A stretch of 64,000 nucleotides of DNA from Bacteroidales bacterium (GCA_003557765.1 PWNO01000069.1:8602-72601), one strand, 5' to 3'. Positions 24,920 to 33,545 are shown, counted from the stretch's first letter. The notes: a model not told the origin generated them from the sequence alone. Numbers and translations: made by a program.

Positions 24920-25666
24920 GTGGTTGATGCGTTAGTCATTATTCCTACCTATAATGAGCGGGAGAATATTGAAAAGGTCGTCAGACAGATCTTTTCTCTG
25001 CCGGCTCATTTCCACGTGCTGGTGATCGATGACAACTCACCCGACGGCACTGCAGAAGCTGTGCGTGAATTGATGAAGCTCTTCCCGGAAAAGCTTCACC
25101 TGGAGAAACGTGAAGGCAAGATGGGATTGGGCACGGCCTACATCCACGGATTTAAGTGGGCGCTGGCTAGCGAATACCAATATGTGTTTGAGATGGATGC
25201 GGACCTCTCACATAATCCCTCGGACCTGATGCACCTGTATAATGCCTGCAAGAAACATGGATATGATCTGGCCATTGGCTCCCGGTACATCGATGGCGTT
25301 AACGTAGTCAACTGGCCACTGAGCAGGGTACTGATGTCTTACCTCGCGTCTATCTATGTGCGGATCATCACCGGAATGCCGGTCCGCGACACAACCGCAG
25401 GGTTCAAATGTTACTCGCGCCACGTCCTGGAGTCCATCGACCTCGACCAGATACGCTTTACGGGATACGCCTTCCAGATTGAAATGAAGTTCGCTGCATG
25501 GAAACTGGGGTATAAAATCAAGGAAGTCTCCATCGTATTTACCGACCGCACCGAAGGCGAGTCCAAAATGAGCACCGGGATATTCCGTGAAGCTGTTTGG
25601 GGCGTGATCAAGCTGAAATGGAAAAGCATGATGAACCCCGCGAAATATAAAAAAGAAAGCAGCTGA
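24920..25666 (+). CDS. Polyprenol monophosphomannose synthase (DPM1-like glycosyltransferase family 2)
   Basis: 248 aa. It begins VIIPTYNERENI, followed by VIDDNSPDGTA (about 33-43) and EMDADLSHNP with the metal-binding DAD (about 93-95), then AIGSRY and RDTTAGFKCYSR, the classic DPM1 pattern. It would transfer mannose from GDP-mannose to a polyprenyl phosphate at the inner face of the cytoplasmic membrane, supplying protein or glycan mannosylation. There is no C-terminal membrane segment, as in soluble DPM1. The start is a GTG (VDALVI); no in-frame ATG is near. It heads a group with dihydroorotase and a DUF4296 lipoprotein, a neighbourhood I recall as common in Bacteroidota. Confidence 0.92.
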   Translation: MVDALVIIPTYNERENIEKVVRQIFSLPAHFHVLVIDDNSPDGTAEAVRELMKLFPEKLHLEKREGKMGLGTAYIHGFKWALASEYQYVFEMDADLSHNPSDLMHLYNACKKHGYDLAIGSRYIDGVNVVNWPLSRVLMSYLASIYVRIITGMPVRDTTAGFKCYSRHVLESIDLDQIRFTGYAFQIEMKFAAWKLGYKIKEVSIVFTDRTEGESKMSTGIFREAVWGVIKLKWKSMMNPAKYKKESS

Positions 25667-25715
25667 GCCACGCTCAGCCAGCCAATTGACCTGCCATTAA
25701 ACCACTCCGCCCGGC

Positions 25716-27077
25716 ATGCCGAACACACACGCTTTTTTGCTCAAAAATGCAACCATCATCAATGAAGGCACATCCCGAAAGGGAAACTTGCTGATCAGGG
25801 ACAGTAAGATCGCTGCCATACACCACAAAGGGTTGCCCGAAGGCATGGACACAGCAACAGTGGAGGTGATCGACCTTGAAGGCATGCTGCTGTTGCCGGG
25901 TGTAATTGACGACCAGGTGCACTTTCGTGAACCGGGCCTGACCCACAAGGCAGATATCCATACGGAGTCCCGGGCGGCTGTTGCCGGTGGCATCACCAGC
26001 TTCATGGAGATGCCAAACACCATCCCGCAAACTACCAGTCAACAGCAATTGGAAAAAAAATATCGCCTGGCACAAGAAAACAGCCTGGCCAATTTTGCTT
26101 TTTATCTTGGCGCCACAAACGACAACCTGGACGAACTGAAAGCCTGCGACCCTTCATCGGTTTGTGGCATCAAGGTGTTTATGGGCTCCTCCACTGGTAA
26201 CATGCTTGTGGACAGCAAAGATGCCCTGGAAGACATTTTCAGGGAAGTAAAGCTCCCCATCGCCGTGCACTGTGAAGACGAAGCAACAGTACAAGCAAAC
26301 CTGGCTGCTGCAAAGGAAGTATATGGGGATGACATTCCGATGTTCATGCACGCACTGATCCGAAGTCATGAAGCTTGTGAAACATCCTCCCGCCTTGCCA
26401 TTGAACTGGCACTAAAACACGATGCCAGGTTGCACCTGTTGCACCTGAGCACCCGGAACGAAATCCGCCTGCTGAACAACAACCAGCGGATTGCAGACAA
26501 ACGTATCACCGCCGAGGCCTGTGTACACCACCTCTGGTTCCATATTGACGACTATGCAGAAAAAGGGGCTTTCATCAAATGGAATCCAGCCATCAAATAC
26601 GCAACTGACAGAAAGGCCTTGATCGAAGCTGTCAGGGAAGGTTATATCGATGTGCTGGCCACAGACCACGCCCCGCATACCCTGGAAGAAAAAAAGAAGC
26701 CTTATACAAACTGTCCTTCAGGTGCTCCAATGGTACAGCACGCCCTTCCGGCAATGCTTACCCTGGCCGACAAATACAACATAGGTGCGGAAAAGATCGT
26801 TGAGCTGATGTGCCACAATCCGGCTATTTGCTTTGGTATCAAAAACAGGGGGTTCATTCGTGAGGGCTACGCAGCAGACCTTGTCGTGGTTGACCCCAAA
26901 GGGAAAACAAAGCCGGATAAGGATAACATCCTGTATAAATGCGGTTGGTCACCAATGGAGGGTTATACCCTGAAAACAAAGGTGAAATATACTTTTGTGA
27001 ACGGTAATCTCGTTTACCATAACGGGACGTTTACAGCGCACAACAAAGGGGAGGCATTGAAGTTTGGAATACATTAA
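25716..27077 (+). CDS. pyrC: Dihydroorotase
   Basis: A 453-aa amidohydrolase. DDQVHFREPG (from about residue 64) carries the HxxR-type metal and substrate ligands, PNTIPQTT follows, then KVFMGSSTG with the position of the bridging lysine, HCEDEATV, HLLHLST, and DHAPHT with the catalytic Asp near 317. This is the type I enzyme that cyclises carbamoyl aspartate in pyrimidine synthesis; allantoinase is a related alternative, but the REPG and DHAPHT context favours dihydroorotase. It starts 49 nt after the glycosyltransferase and its stop codon overlaps the next ATG (TAATG). Confidence 0.9.
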   Translation: MPNTHAFLLKNATIINEGTSRKGNLLIRDSKIAAIHHKGLPEGMDTATVEVIDLEGMLLLPGVIDDQVHFREPGLTHKADIHTESRAAVAGGITSFMEMPNTIPQTTSQQQLEKKYRLAQENSLANFAFYLGATNDNLDELKACDPSSVCGIKVFMGSSTGNMLVDSKDALEDIFREVKLPIAVHCEDEATVQANLAAAKEVYGDDIPMFMHALIRSHEACETSSRLAIELALKHDARLHLLHLSTRNEIRLLNNNQRIADKRITAEACVHHLWFHIDDYAEKGAFIKWNPAIKYATDRKALIEAVREGYIDVLATDHAPHTLEEKKKPYTNCPSGAPMVQHALPAMLTLADKYNIGAEKIVELMCHNPAICFGIKNRGFIREGYAADLVVVDPKGKTKPDKDNILYKCGWSPMEGYTLKTKVKYTFVNGNLVYHNGTFTAHNKGEALKFGIH

Positions 27078-27562
27078 TGACAGGGACTGACCAGTCCGAA
27101 GTTTCAATTTTGAATATGTACATCTTTTTGAAAACATCCGGCAAATTAAGCAACTTGGCTTTAGGGATGATGCTGTTGGCCCTGGTATCCTGCACTTTTT
27201 TCCGGGCACCGGGCCGGGACGACTGCGACAAAATATTGACCAGGGAACAGATGACCGAGATTCTCACCGACATCTACCTGTATGAAAGCTTCGCCCGGGA
27301 ATTGCAAAGCCTTAAGCCTGAATTCAGGGATTCGGCCAAATACTATTACGCCGGTATTTATCATTACCATGATATAGATCCTGCCGTTTTTCAGGAGGCA
27401 TTGGACTGTTATCTTCTGGATAATCGGGAGATGGATGCCATCCATGAGGAAATATTGAATCGCCTTAGCATCATGGGAAGTGAAATAGAGCAAGTACGGG
27501 ATGATGCACTTGATGGCTATATACCCGAGAGGCCGCTTACCTCCCCACCCGATACACTCTAA
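27077..27562 (+). CDS. DUF4296 lipoprotein
   Basis: 161 aa from the overlapping TAATG; a second Met at 27116 gives a shorter and more typical lipoprotein signal ending LVSC, and may be the true start. After the Cys, residues from about 55 read LTREQMTEILTDIYLYESFAR, the conserved opening of DUF4296, followed by a helical region containing YHYHDIDPAVFQEAL. The family is restricted to Bacteroidota and has no known function; it is predicted to be a helical lipoprotein in the envelope. The overlap with the dihydroorotase gene indicates co-translation. Confidence 0.85.
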   Translation: MTGTDQSEVSILNMYIFLKTSGKLSNLALGMMLLALVSCTFFRAPGRDDCDKILTREQMTEILTDIYLYESFARELQSLKPEFRDSAKYYYAGIYHYHDIDPAVFQEALDCYLLDNREMDAIHEEILNRLSIMGSEIEQVRDDALDGYIPERPLTSPPDTL

Positions 27563-27597
27563 TCGGATCTTGGATTATTGCACCACACAATAATACA

Positions 27598-29616
27598 TTA
27601 TTTTTCGCCCAGGAATAGTCTATCCAGCAGGCCGTCGTCAGCCATATTTGGCAGTGTGATCTTAAGTCGGGGTTCAACTTCCATTGCGCGCCTGATGGCA
27701 AATACCGCTTCCTTGTTTCTTGCCCAGCTTCTTCGTGCAATGCCGTTATTCACATCCCAGAAAAGCATACTTTCCAACCTGCGTTCAGCATTGTCAGAAC
27801 CATCGAGCACCATGCCAAAGCCTCCGTTGATCACTTCACCCCAGCCTACGCCACCACCATTGTGTATCGACACCCAGGTAGCTCCCCTGAAGCTGTCACC
27901 AATCACGTTATGTATGGCCATGTCGGCAGTAAACTGTGAGCCATCGTAGATGTTGGACGTTTCACGATAAGGGCTGTCGGTGCCACTCACATCATGATGA
28001 TCCCGGCCAAGAATAACAGGTCCCTTAAGCCGTTTGTCGCGGATGGCATCATTGAAGGCCCGCGCAATACGAATGCGGCCTTCACTGTCGGCATACAGGA
28101 TGCGTGCCTGTGAACCTACTACCATCTTGTTTTCCTCTGCCTGTTCAATCCAGCGCAGGTTATCGTCGAGCTGTTGCCTGATCTCATCAGGTGCCTTATT
28201 CCTCATGTCGCTGAGCACTTCTGCAGCAATCTGGTCGGTCAGGCGAAGGTCTTCGGGGTCAGAAGAGCCGCAAACCCAGCGGAAGGGACCAAATCCGTAA
28301 TCGAAACACATAGGCCCCATGATGTCTTGCACATAGCTGGGATAGCGGTAGGATTTATCCTTCTTGAAGACATCGGCACCGGCACGGCCTGCCTCCAACA
28401 GGAAAGCATTGCCATAATCCCAGAAATACATGCCCTGCTCAACCAATTTGTTAATTGCATCCACGTGACGTACAAGCGATGACTGTACCTTTTTACGGAA
28501 AGCATCCGGATCGGCTGCCATCATCTCGTTGGCCTCTTCAAAACTTATGCCTGCAGGATAATAGCCACCTGCATAAGGGTTATGCAACGATGTCTGATCC
28601 GAGCCTAATTCGACGTGTATCCCCACGTCCACAAATTTTTCCCAGAGATCCACTATGTTACCCTGGTACGCCAGCGACACCGCCTCCTTGCCTTCTTTTG
28701 CCTTTCTAATCCGTCTTATCAACTCGTCCAGGTCCTCATACACTTCATCTACCCAGCCCTGTTCATAACGTGTGCGGGTGGCCCTGGGGTTGACCTCGGC
28801 GATGACGCCAATGGCTCCGGCAATCACTGCAGCCTTGGGCTGTGCACCTGACATGCCTCCAAGGCCGCTTGATACAAACAGTTTCCCAGCCAGGCTTCCA
28901 TCGCCGCCTTTAAGCATCCTGCCGGCATTAAGCACGGTAATGGTGGTGCCATGCACGATGCCTTGCGGGCCAATGTACATAAATGAACCAGCCGTCATCT
29001 GCCCGTACTGGGTTACACCAAGGGCGTTAAACCGCTCCCAGTCATCAGGTTTCGAATAGTTGGGAATCATCATCCCGTTCGTGACCACCGCACGCGGGGC
29101 GTCCGGATGCGACGGAAAAAGACCCATGGGATGCCCGCTGTACAATACCAGAGTCTGTTCATCGGTCATCGTGGCAAGGTACTGCATGCACAGCCGGTAT
29201 TGGGCCCAGTTCTGAAATACAGCACCATTTCCGCCATAGGTGATCAGCTCGTGAGGGTGCTGAGCTACAGCATAGTCCAGGTTATTGCTCAACATCAGCA
29301 TGATGGCAGCAGCCTGGTGGGAACGGTGCGGGAAATCATTCACGCTTCGGGCATGAATGGGGTAAGCAGGACGAAAACGATACATATAGATGCGCCCGTA
29401 AGTCTTTAACTCTTCCATAAATTCCGGAGCGAGTGTGTGATGAAACTTCTCCGGAAAATAGCGCAATGCATTCTTTACTGCCAGGCGTTTTTCCTCTGGT
29501 GTTAAAATATCTTTGCGCCTGGGTGCGTGATTGACTCCTGGATCATAAGGCTTTGGCTCAGGCAACTGATCCGGAATCCCCTCCAGGATGGCTTTCTTAA
29601 AAGCTTGATCAGACAT
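27598..29616 (-). CDS. hutU: Urocanate hydratase
   Basis: 672 aa; converts urocanate to imidazolonepropionate in histidine degradation, using tightly bound NAD. Family blocks visible include YMYRFRPAYPI, TYGGNGAVFQNW, LVLYSGHPMG, MTAGSFMYIGPQGIVHGT, GGMSGAQPKAA and DHHDVSGTDSPYRET, with the GGGVGWGEVINGG block near the C-terminus. It is the longer form found in Bacteroidota and some eukaryotes. The start is the ATG at 29616; the frame extends to a TTG at 29637. No hutH, hutI or formiminotransferase gene is adjacent, so the rest of the pathway must lie elsewhere or be absent. A 10-nt-unit repeat begins just upstream of the start. Confidence 0.95.
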   Translation of the reverse strand: MSDQAFKKAILEGIPDQLPEPKPYDPGVNHAPRRKDILTPEEKRLAVKNALRYFPEKFHHTLAPEFMEELKTYGRIYMYRFRPAYPIHARSVNDFPHRSHQAAAIMLMLSNNLDYAVAQHPHELITYGGNGAVFQNWAQYRLCMQYLATMTDEQTLVLYSGHPMGLFPSHPDAPRAVVTNGMMIPNYSKPDDWERFNALGVTQYGQMTAGSFMYIGPQGIVHGTTITVLNAGRMLKGGDGSLAGKLFVSSGLGGMSGAQPKAAVIAGAIGVIAEVNPRATRTRYEQGWVDEVYEDLDELIRRIRKAKEGKEAVSLAYQGNIVDLWEKFVDVGIHVELGSDQTSLHNPYAGGYYPAGISFEEANEMMAADPDAFRKKVQSSLVRHVDAINKLVEQGMYFWDYGNAFLLEAGRAGADVFKKDKSYRYPSYVQDIMGPMCFDYGFGPFRWVCGSSDPEDLRLTDQIAAEVLSDMRNKAPDEIRQQLDDNLRWIEQAEENKMVVGSQARILYADSEGRIRIARAFNDAIRDKRLKGPVILGRDHHDVSGTDSPYRETSNIYDGSQFTADMAIHNVIGDSFRGATWVSIHNGGGVGWGEVINGGFGMVLDGSDNAERRLESMLFWDVNNGIARRSWARNKEAVFAIRRAMEVEPRLKITLPNMADDGLLDRLFLGEK

Positions 29617-29629
29617 GGTTGATTTTTTA

Positions 29630-29678
29630 AAGGACAAAAAGACAAAAGGACAAAAGGTCGGAAAGTCAAAAAGTCCGG
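29630..29678. repeat. GACAAAAAG-type short tandem repeat
   Basis: Units of about 9-10 nt (ggacaaaaa, gacaaaa, ggacaaaa, ggtcggaaa, gtcaaaaa, gtccgg) directly upstream of hutU. The same family recurs at 46617-46662 and 59798-59838, and as its complement at 50325-50375. Confidence 0.8.
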
Positions 29679-29727
29679 GTTTGTGTTGACCTCAAACTGC
29701 CTTATTCTCAACCTCAATCTTCACCTT

Positions 29728-29762
29728 CTTACTGATTACTTCCTACTACCTACTTTTTACTT
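29728..29762. repeat. AAGTAGGAAGTA-type repeat at the end of the exported protein gene
   Basis: On the minus strand the sequence runs gaagtaaaaagtaggtagtaggaagtaatcagtaag; its first part encodes the last codons and the stop of the 29746-30150 gene. The same repeat ends lysS at 63748-63790. Confidence 0.65.
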
Positions 29763-30150
29763 CAACGAAGGGCATATCCCAGGAGAACCATTCCTCTTCA
29801 ACCGTGTCCATAAAAATGTCATCAGCCCGGAAACGCAGTTCATCACGGCGCCCCCTGATACTTTCACCAGGCTCGAGAAATACTTCCTGCTCCTCGCTTT
29901 CAAAAAACAATTGGTGGTCGCGGTAAAAGCCCACGGTAAAACGAAATACCAGATGTTCATCGGTGAGGTTGGTGATACGCAGGTTGAGCAAGGCGTTCGG
30001 ATTGCGGGCAAAAAAACGCTCCTTCTGCCAGCGATATTCGATAAGGACTTCGTCCGTACGCTCGTGCTCGTGATACTGTACCTGCCCGAAGGCAAACTGG
30101 GCCCCCACGAGGAGCACCAGGAATAATGCCAATGTTTTCATTGTTTTCAT
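29746..30150 (-). CDS. Small exported protein of unknown function
   Basis: 134 aa with a signal peptide (about 1-22, ending FAFG). I do not recognise the family. The mature part is beta-rich and charged: LLNLRITNLTDEHLVFRF and FEVEEEQEVFLEPGESIRG-like segments suggest an immunoglobulin-like or protease-inhibitor-like fold for a periplasmic protein, but this is only an impression. The final codons EVKSR and the stop codon come from an AGTAGGAAGTA-type intergenic repeat, so the original C-terminus may have been replaced. It lies downstream of the ECF sigma gene on the same strand (36 nt) and may be co-transcribed with it. Confidence 0.7.
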   Translation of the reverse strand: MKTMKTLALFLVLLVGAQFAFGQVQYHEHERTDEVLIEYRWQKERFFARNPNALLNLRITNLTDEHLVFRFTVGFYRDHQLFFESEEQEVFLEPGESIRGRRDELRFRADDIFMDTVEEEWFSWDMPFVEVKSR

Positions 30151-30186
30151 TTTTCACCCTTTATTTTTCATTTTTCATTTTCCTCC

Positions 30187-30792
30187 CTACATCCGTTCCC
30201 GGATATTGACCAGCGAACGATATAAAAACTCGCGGGCGCGGAAAAGCTGTGCTTTCACTGTGCCTAGAGGGATGTCGAGTTCCGTGGCAATCTCCTCATA
30301 AGACTGCTCCTCAAAATAACGCATGTTAATCAGGCTGCGATACCTTGGCTTGAGTGTTTCAACCACTTGTCGCACCAATTCAAGCTTTTGGCTTTTGATG
30401 AACTTCTCCTCGGGATTGACCATGTCTGCCATGAATTGGAACTTGTCTTCCGGCTTATCGATATTTTCATTGGCCTCCTGGCTCAGCACATTTTTTTTCT
30501 TTTTTCTGATAAAGTCAATGCCGTGGTTAGAAGCGATCTTGAAAAGCCAGGTGCTAAAAGCATATTTTTCATTGTACTGATGGATGTGGGTAAAAGCCTT
30601 ACCAAATGTCTCAATACAGAGGTCTTCAGCATCATCAGGGTTACCGGTGATCTTAAGCAACATGAAGAATATCGTATCCCTGTATATCTTCATCAACTTA
30701 GCCCAGGCCTGTTGATTACCCTCTCCCACAGCCTCTTTCAGCAAGGCCAGATCCCGTTTCGCTTTTTCTGTCTGATTGGCTTTTTCTTTCAT
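30187..30792 (-). CDS. ECF-type RNA polymerase sigma factor
   Basis: 201 aa from the ATG at 30792; the open frame continues upstream to 30996 but those residues are not sigma-like. Region 2 (about 30-100) contains LMKIYRDTIFFMLLKITGNPDDAEDLCIETFGKAF and YAFSTWLFKIASNHGIDFIRKKKK pieces, typical of sigma-70 region 2. Region 4 (about 140-195) has LPxRYRSLINMRYFEEQSYEEIATELDIPLGTVKAQLFRARE, the helix-turn-helix for -35/-33 recognition. No anti-sigma gene is adjacent; the exported protein follows. It has a longer linker than usual between regions. It likely controls an envelope or stress regulon. Confidence 0.93.
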   Translation of the reverse strand: MKEKANQTEKAKRDLALLKEAVGEGNQQAWAKLMKIYRDTIFFMLLKITGNPDDAEDLCIETFGKAFTHIHQYNEKYAFSTWLFKIASNHGIDFIRKKKKNVLSQEANENIDKPEDKFQFMADMVNPEEKFIKSQKLELVRQVVETLKPRYRSLINMRYFEEQSYEEIATELDIPLGTVKAQLFRAREFLYRSLVNIRERM

Positions 30793-30817
30793 CCTGATAT
30801 GATGGAGAAGAAGTTTT

Positions 30818-30832
30818 CCCGTTAAAAACGGG
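30818..30832. repeat. Small hairpin upstream of the sigma factor gene
   Basis: CCCGTT / AACGGG with a 3-nt loop, 26 nt before the sigma start codon, so within its likely leader. It might affect translation; too small to judge. Confidence 0.3.
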
Positions 30833-30991
30833 TGATTGGTCACATGTAGTCTCCCCGAAACGAAATTACATATTTTTTCACTATCATAAGGGCTTAGTTT
30901 GAAGATGACTTTATGGGCTGTATTATGCACGTATTTATAATTTTCAGCATGCTGCTTATTCATGCGTTGTGGTTTAATTCTTAAAGAAACC

Positions 30992-31020
30992 TTCATATGG
31001 TATATTTTGTTCCATATGAA
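30992..31020. promoter_or_regulatory. 9-bp inverted repeat flanking the tgt -33 box, candidate operator
   Basis: TTCATATGG (30992-31000) and CCATATGAA (31012-31020) are perfect complements with an 11-nt spacer that contains the promoter TTG at 31007-31009. A dimeric regulator bound here would cover the -33 element. Confidence 0.5.
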
Positions 31021-31035
31021 TACTTTCTATCTTTG
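31007..31035 (+). promoter_or_regulatory. tgt promoter
   Basis: TTG (31007-31009), an 18-nt spacer and TATCTTTG (31028-31035; exact TAnnTTTG) end 19 nt before the ATG at 31055. Both Bacteroidota promoter boxes and their spacing are good. Confidence 0.7.
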
Positions 31036-31054
31036 GAAAAAATTAGTTGATCAG

Positions 31055-32185
31055 ATGAGGTTTGAAAAAGAAGTGCGTGATGGGAAAAGCCATGCCAGGG
31101 CAGGTGCGCTGCACACGGAGCATGGTGTAATCAAAACACCTGTTTTTATGCCTGTCGGTACAGCCGCCACCGTAAAGGCCATCCATCACAAAGACCTTGA
31201 GGAAGAGGTTAGGGCCGGAATCATCCTGGGCAACACTTATCACCTCTATCTGCGGCCAGGGATGGACATTCTCCGCAAAGCCGGCGGCATACACCAGTTC
31301 ATGTCGTGGGAGAGACCCGTGCTGACTGACAGTGGAGGATACCAGGTGTATTCCCTTGCTGAAAGACGGAAGCTGACTGAAGAAGGCGTGACATTCCGTT
31401 CGCATATAGACGGTTCTTCCCACCTCTTCACCCCTGAAAAGGTGATGGATATCCAGCGAACCATAGGAGCTGACATCATCATGGCATTCGACGAATGCAC
31501 GCCTTTTCCATGTGACCGGACATATGCCAGGCAATCCATGGAGCTTACACATCGCTGGCTGCAACGTTGCTGCGATCATTTTGACAATGGAAGCGACCTC
31601 TACGGTTACAACCAAACCATGTTCCCCATTGTACAGGGCAGCACGTACCGTGACCTGCGCGAAGCATCCGCAGCGCACATCAGCAGTTTTGAACGTGCAG
31701 GAAATGCCATTGGCGGCTTGTCGGTAGGTGAACCCACCGATGTCATGTATGAGATGACGGAACTGGTGTGCGGCATCCTGCCTGAAGACAAGCCCAGGTA
31801 CCTCATGGGCGTTGGTACACCGGCAAACATCCTGGAGTGCATTGCCTTGGGCGTGGACATGTTCGACTGCGTGATGCCTACGCGAAACGCCCGCAATGGT
31901 ATGCTGTTCACCAGTGAAGGCGTCATCAACATCAGAAACAAGAAATGGGAAGCGGACTTTTCCCTTATCGACCCAAATGGTGAGACCTTCGCCGATAAAA
32001 GATACACCCGTGCCTACCTGCGCCACCTCTTTACAGCCGGTGAGATGCTCGGACCGATGATTGCCACCCTGCATAACCTGCGGTTCTATCTTTGGCTCGT
32101 TGAAGAGGCCCGGAAACAGATCCTGCAGGATAACTTCGCTCATTGGAAAAACCTGATGATCCCCAAATTATCCTCTCGCCTGTAA
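31055..32185 (+). CDS. tgt: Queuine/preQ1 tRNA-guanine transglycosylase
   Basis: 376 aa; replaces guanine-34 of GUN-anticodon tRNAs with preQ1. The TIM-barrel motifs are ILGNTYHLYLRPG, the catalytic Asp in TDSGGYQVYS (about 91), GGLSVGEP (about 228) and the nucleophile Asp in FDCVMPTRNAR (about 270). The usual CxCxxC zinc ligands before the last helices are absent: the segment reads KRYTRAYLRHLF and only the TLHNL histidine remains; I recall this loss in other Bacteroidota Tgt. The open frame continues upstream, but the MRFEKE start at 31055 fits the family and the promoter. It is followed by an LptF/G permease, a frequent neighbour in this phylum. Confidence 0.95.
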   Translation: MRFEKEVRDGKSHARAGALHTEHGVIKTPVFMPVGTAATVKAIHHKDLEEEVRAGIILGNTYHLYLRPGMDILRKAGGIHQFMSWERPVLTDSGGYQVYSLAERRKLTEEGVTFRSHIDGSSHLFTPEKVMDIQRTIGADIIMAFDECTPFPCDRTYARQSMELTHRWLQRCCDHFDNGSDLYGYNQTMFPIVQGSTYRDLREASAAHISSFERAGNAIGGLSVGEPTDVMYEMTELVCGILPEDKPRYLMGVGTPANILECIALGVDMFDCVMPTRNARNGMLFTSEGVINIRNKKWEADFSLIDPNGETFADKRYTRAYLRHLFTAGEMLGPMIATLHNLRFYLWLVEEARKQILQDNFAHWKNLMIPKLSSRL

Positions 32186-32204
32186 TTTTTTAAACTGTGA
32201 ATAT

Positions 32205-32315
32205 TTTTTCAACTGTCTATATATCTTGGGTTTGCGTTTTCAAGAGGACTGCTATTGGCTATTAGCTATTGGCTTTCTTCATTCTTCATTCTTCATTCTT
32301 CATTCTTCATTTTTA
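32205..32315. repeat. Composite intergenic repeat: GCTATTGGC units plus CATTCTT units
   Basis: 32205-32260 aligns without gaps with 59974-60029 (about 43 of 56 identical by eye). It ends in gctattggctattagctattggc, after which six cattctt units run to about 32315. It fills the gap between tgt and the permease gene. Confidence 0.8.
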
Positions 32316-32343
32316 ATTTCCTACCCCCCTCCAAAATATCCTG

Positions 32344-32351
32344 TATCTTTG
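32344..32351 (+). promoter_or_regulatory. -7 promoter box (TATCTTTG) of the permease gene
   Basis: Exact TAnnTTTG match 114 nt upstream of the ATG at 32466. No -33 TTG at the usual distance. Confidence 0.4.
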
Positions 32352-32465
32352 CCCCGTTTAATCCTTTGATATCAATGGGATAAAAACACAGGCCACCCCG
32401 GGCTGGCGAAGGCAATGTTGCACACCAGGGTGGCAACCAACATATGCGGGACACGCACTTCACCC

Positions 32466-33545
32466 ATGCTGAAAAAACTGGACATATACATCATCAAAAA
32501 GTTCCTGGGGACATTCGTATATGCCATATCACTGATCATCCTCATCGTGGTGATCTTTGACCTCTCTGAGAAAATCGACAACTTCATTGAGCACCAGGCA
32601 TCATTCCGGGATGTGGTGCTGGTGTATTATGTCAACTTCATCCCATACTTCATCAACCTGTTCAGCCCACTGTTCACGTTTATCACTGTGGTTTTTTTTA
32701 CTTCTCGCATGGCCTTCAACACCGAGATCATTGCCATCCTGAGTGCCGGAGTTAGTTTTCGCAGGTTGCTCAGACCATACCTCATCTCGGCCATTCTTCT
32801 TTCATTGGTCGCCATATACCTCTCGAACGTAATCATCCCCAATGCCAACGAAAAGAGACTGGAATTTGAGCGATCCTTTGTGCGAAAACCGGAGAGCTTT
32901 CGTGGCCGCAACATCCACATGCAGGTCCGGCCAGGTATTTTTGTGTACCTCGAATCGTTTAACGAAAGAAGCCAGACAGGCTATCGTTTTGCCCTGGAAC
33001 GTATTGAAGATGGCAGTCTGAAAAGCAAGATGCTTGCTGATCAAGCCCGCTTCAACCCGGAAGATACCACCTGGACCATCCGCAACTACAATGTGAGAGA
33101 AATCGACGGCTTGGAGGAAAATTTGCGTTTTGGCATTGAGAAGGATACCCTGTTGCCTTTTACGCCTTTTGATTTTATTCAGAACCTAAAAGACATGGAG
33201 ACGATGAACTTTCGGGAACTGAATGAGTTTATTGCCAACGAACGGCTCAAAGGCTCTGAATTCGTTGTGTTTTATGAGGTGGAAAGGCACCGGCGTCTTG
33301 CTTTCCCTTTTGCCACGCTGGTGCTGACCTTCATTGGCGTGGCCCTCTCCAGCCAAAAGGTGCGTGGTGGTATCGGACTGCATCTGGGGGCTGGCATTAC
33401 CATAAGCTTTGCTTTCATCCTCTTTATGCAGGTCACCACCACATTCGCCACCAAGGGAAACCTCCATCCCATCTTGGCGGTATGGATACCCAACATGATC
33501 TTCGGAATCCTGGGCGCATACCTGCTCAAGGTTGCACCAAAATAA
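32466..33545 (+). CDS. LptF/LptG family permease (YjgP/YjgQ)
   Basis: 359 aa inner-membrane protein. Two N-terminal helices (about 12-35, 50-75), a third near 100-125, a soluble periplasmic beta-jellyroll domain (about 140-270) and three C-terminal helices (about 280-358) form the LptF/G arrangement. The opening LKKLDIYIIKKFLGTFVYAI is typical. With LptB it powers extraction of lipopolysaccharide from the inner membrane. Only one of the F/G pair is present here; Bacteroidota usually have the other elsewhere. The ATG at 32466 removes an unconserved 17-residue extension. It follows tgt after 280 nt of repeats with its own -7 box. Confidence 0.93.
   Translation: MLKKLDIYIIKKFLGTFVYAISLIILIVVIFDLSEKIDNFIEHQASFRDVVLVYYVNFIPYFINLFSPLFTFITVVFFTSRMAFNTEIIAILSAGVSFRRLLRPYLISAILLSLVAIYLSNVIIPNANEKRLEFERSFVRKPESFRGRNIHMQVRPGIFVYLESFNERSQTGYRFALERIEDGSLKSKMLADQARFNPEDTTWTIRNYNVREIDGLEENLRFGIEKDTLLPFTPFDFIQNLKDMETMNFRELNEFIANERLKGSEFVVFYEVERHRRLAFPFATLVLTFIGVALSSQKVRGGIGLHLGAGITISFAFILFMQVTTTFATKGNLHPILAVWIPNMIFGILGAYLLKVAPK

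Noticed and set aside
29683..30126. 147-codon plus frame opposite the small exported protein
   Set aside because: The minus-strand frame has a signal peptide and follows the sigma factor gene; the plus frame shows neither.
31043..32143. 366-codon minus frame opposite tgt
   Set aside because: It is an antisense shadow of a well-supported gene; no motif, no signal and no promoter.
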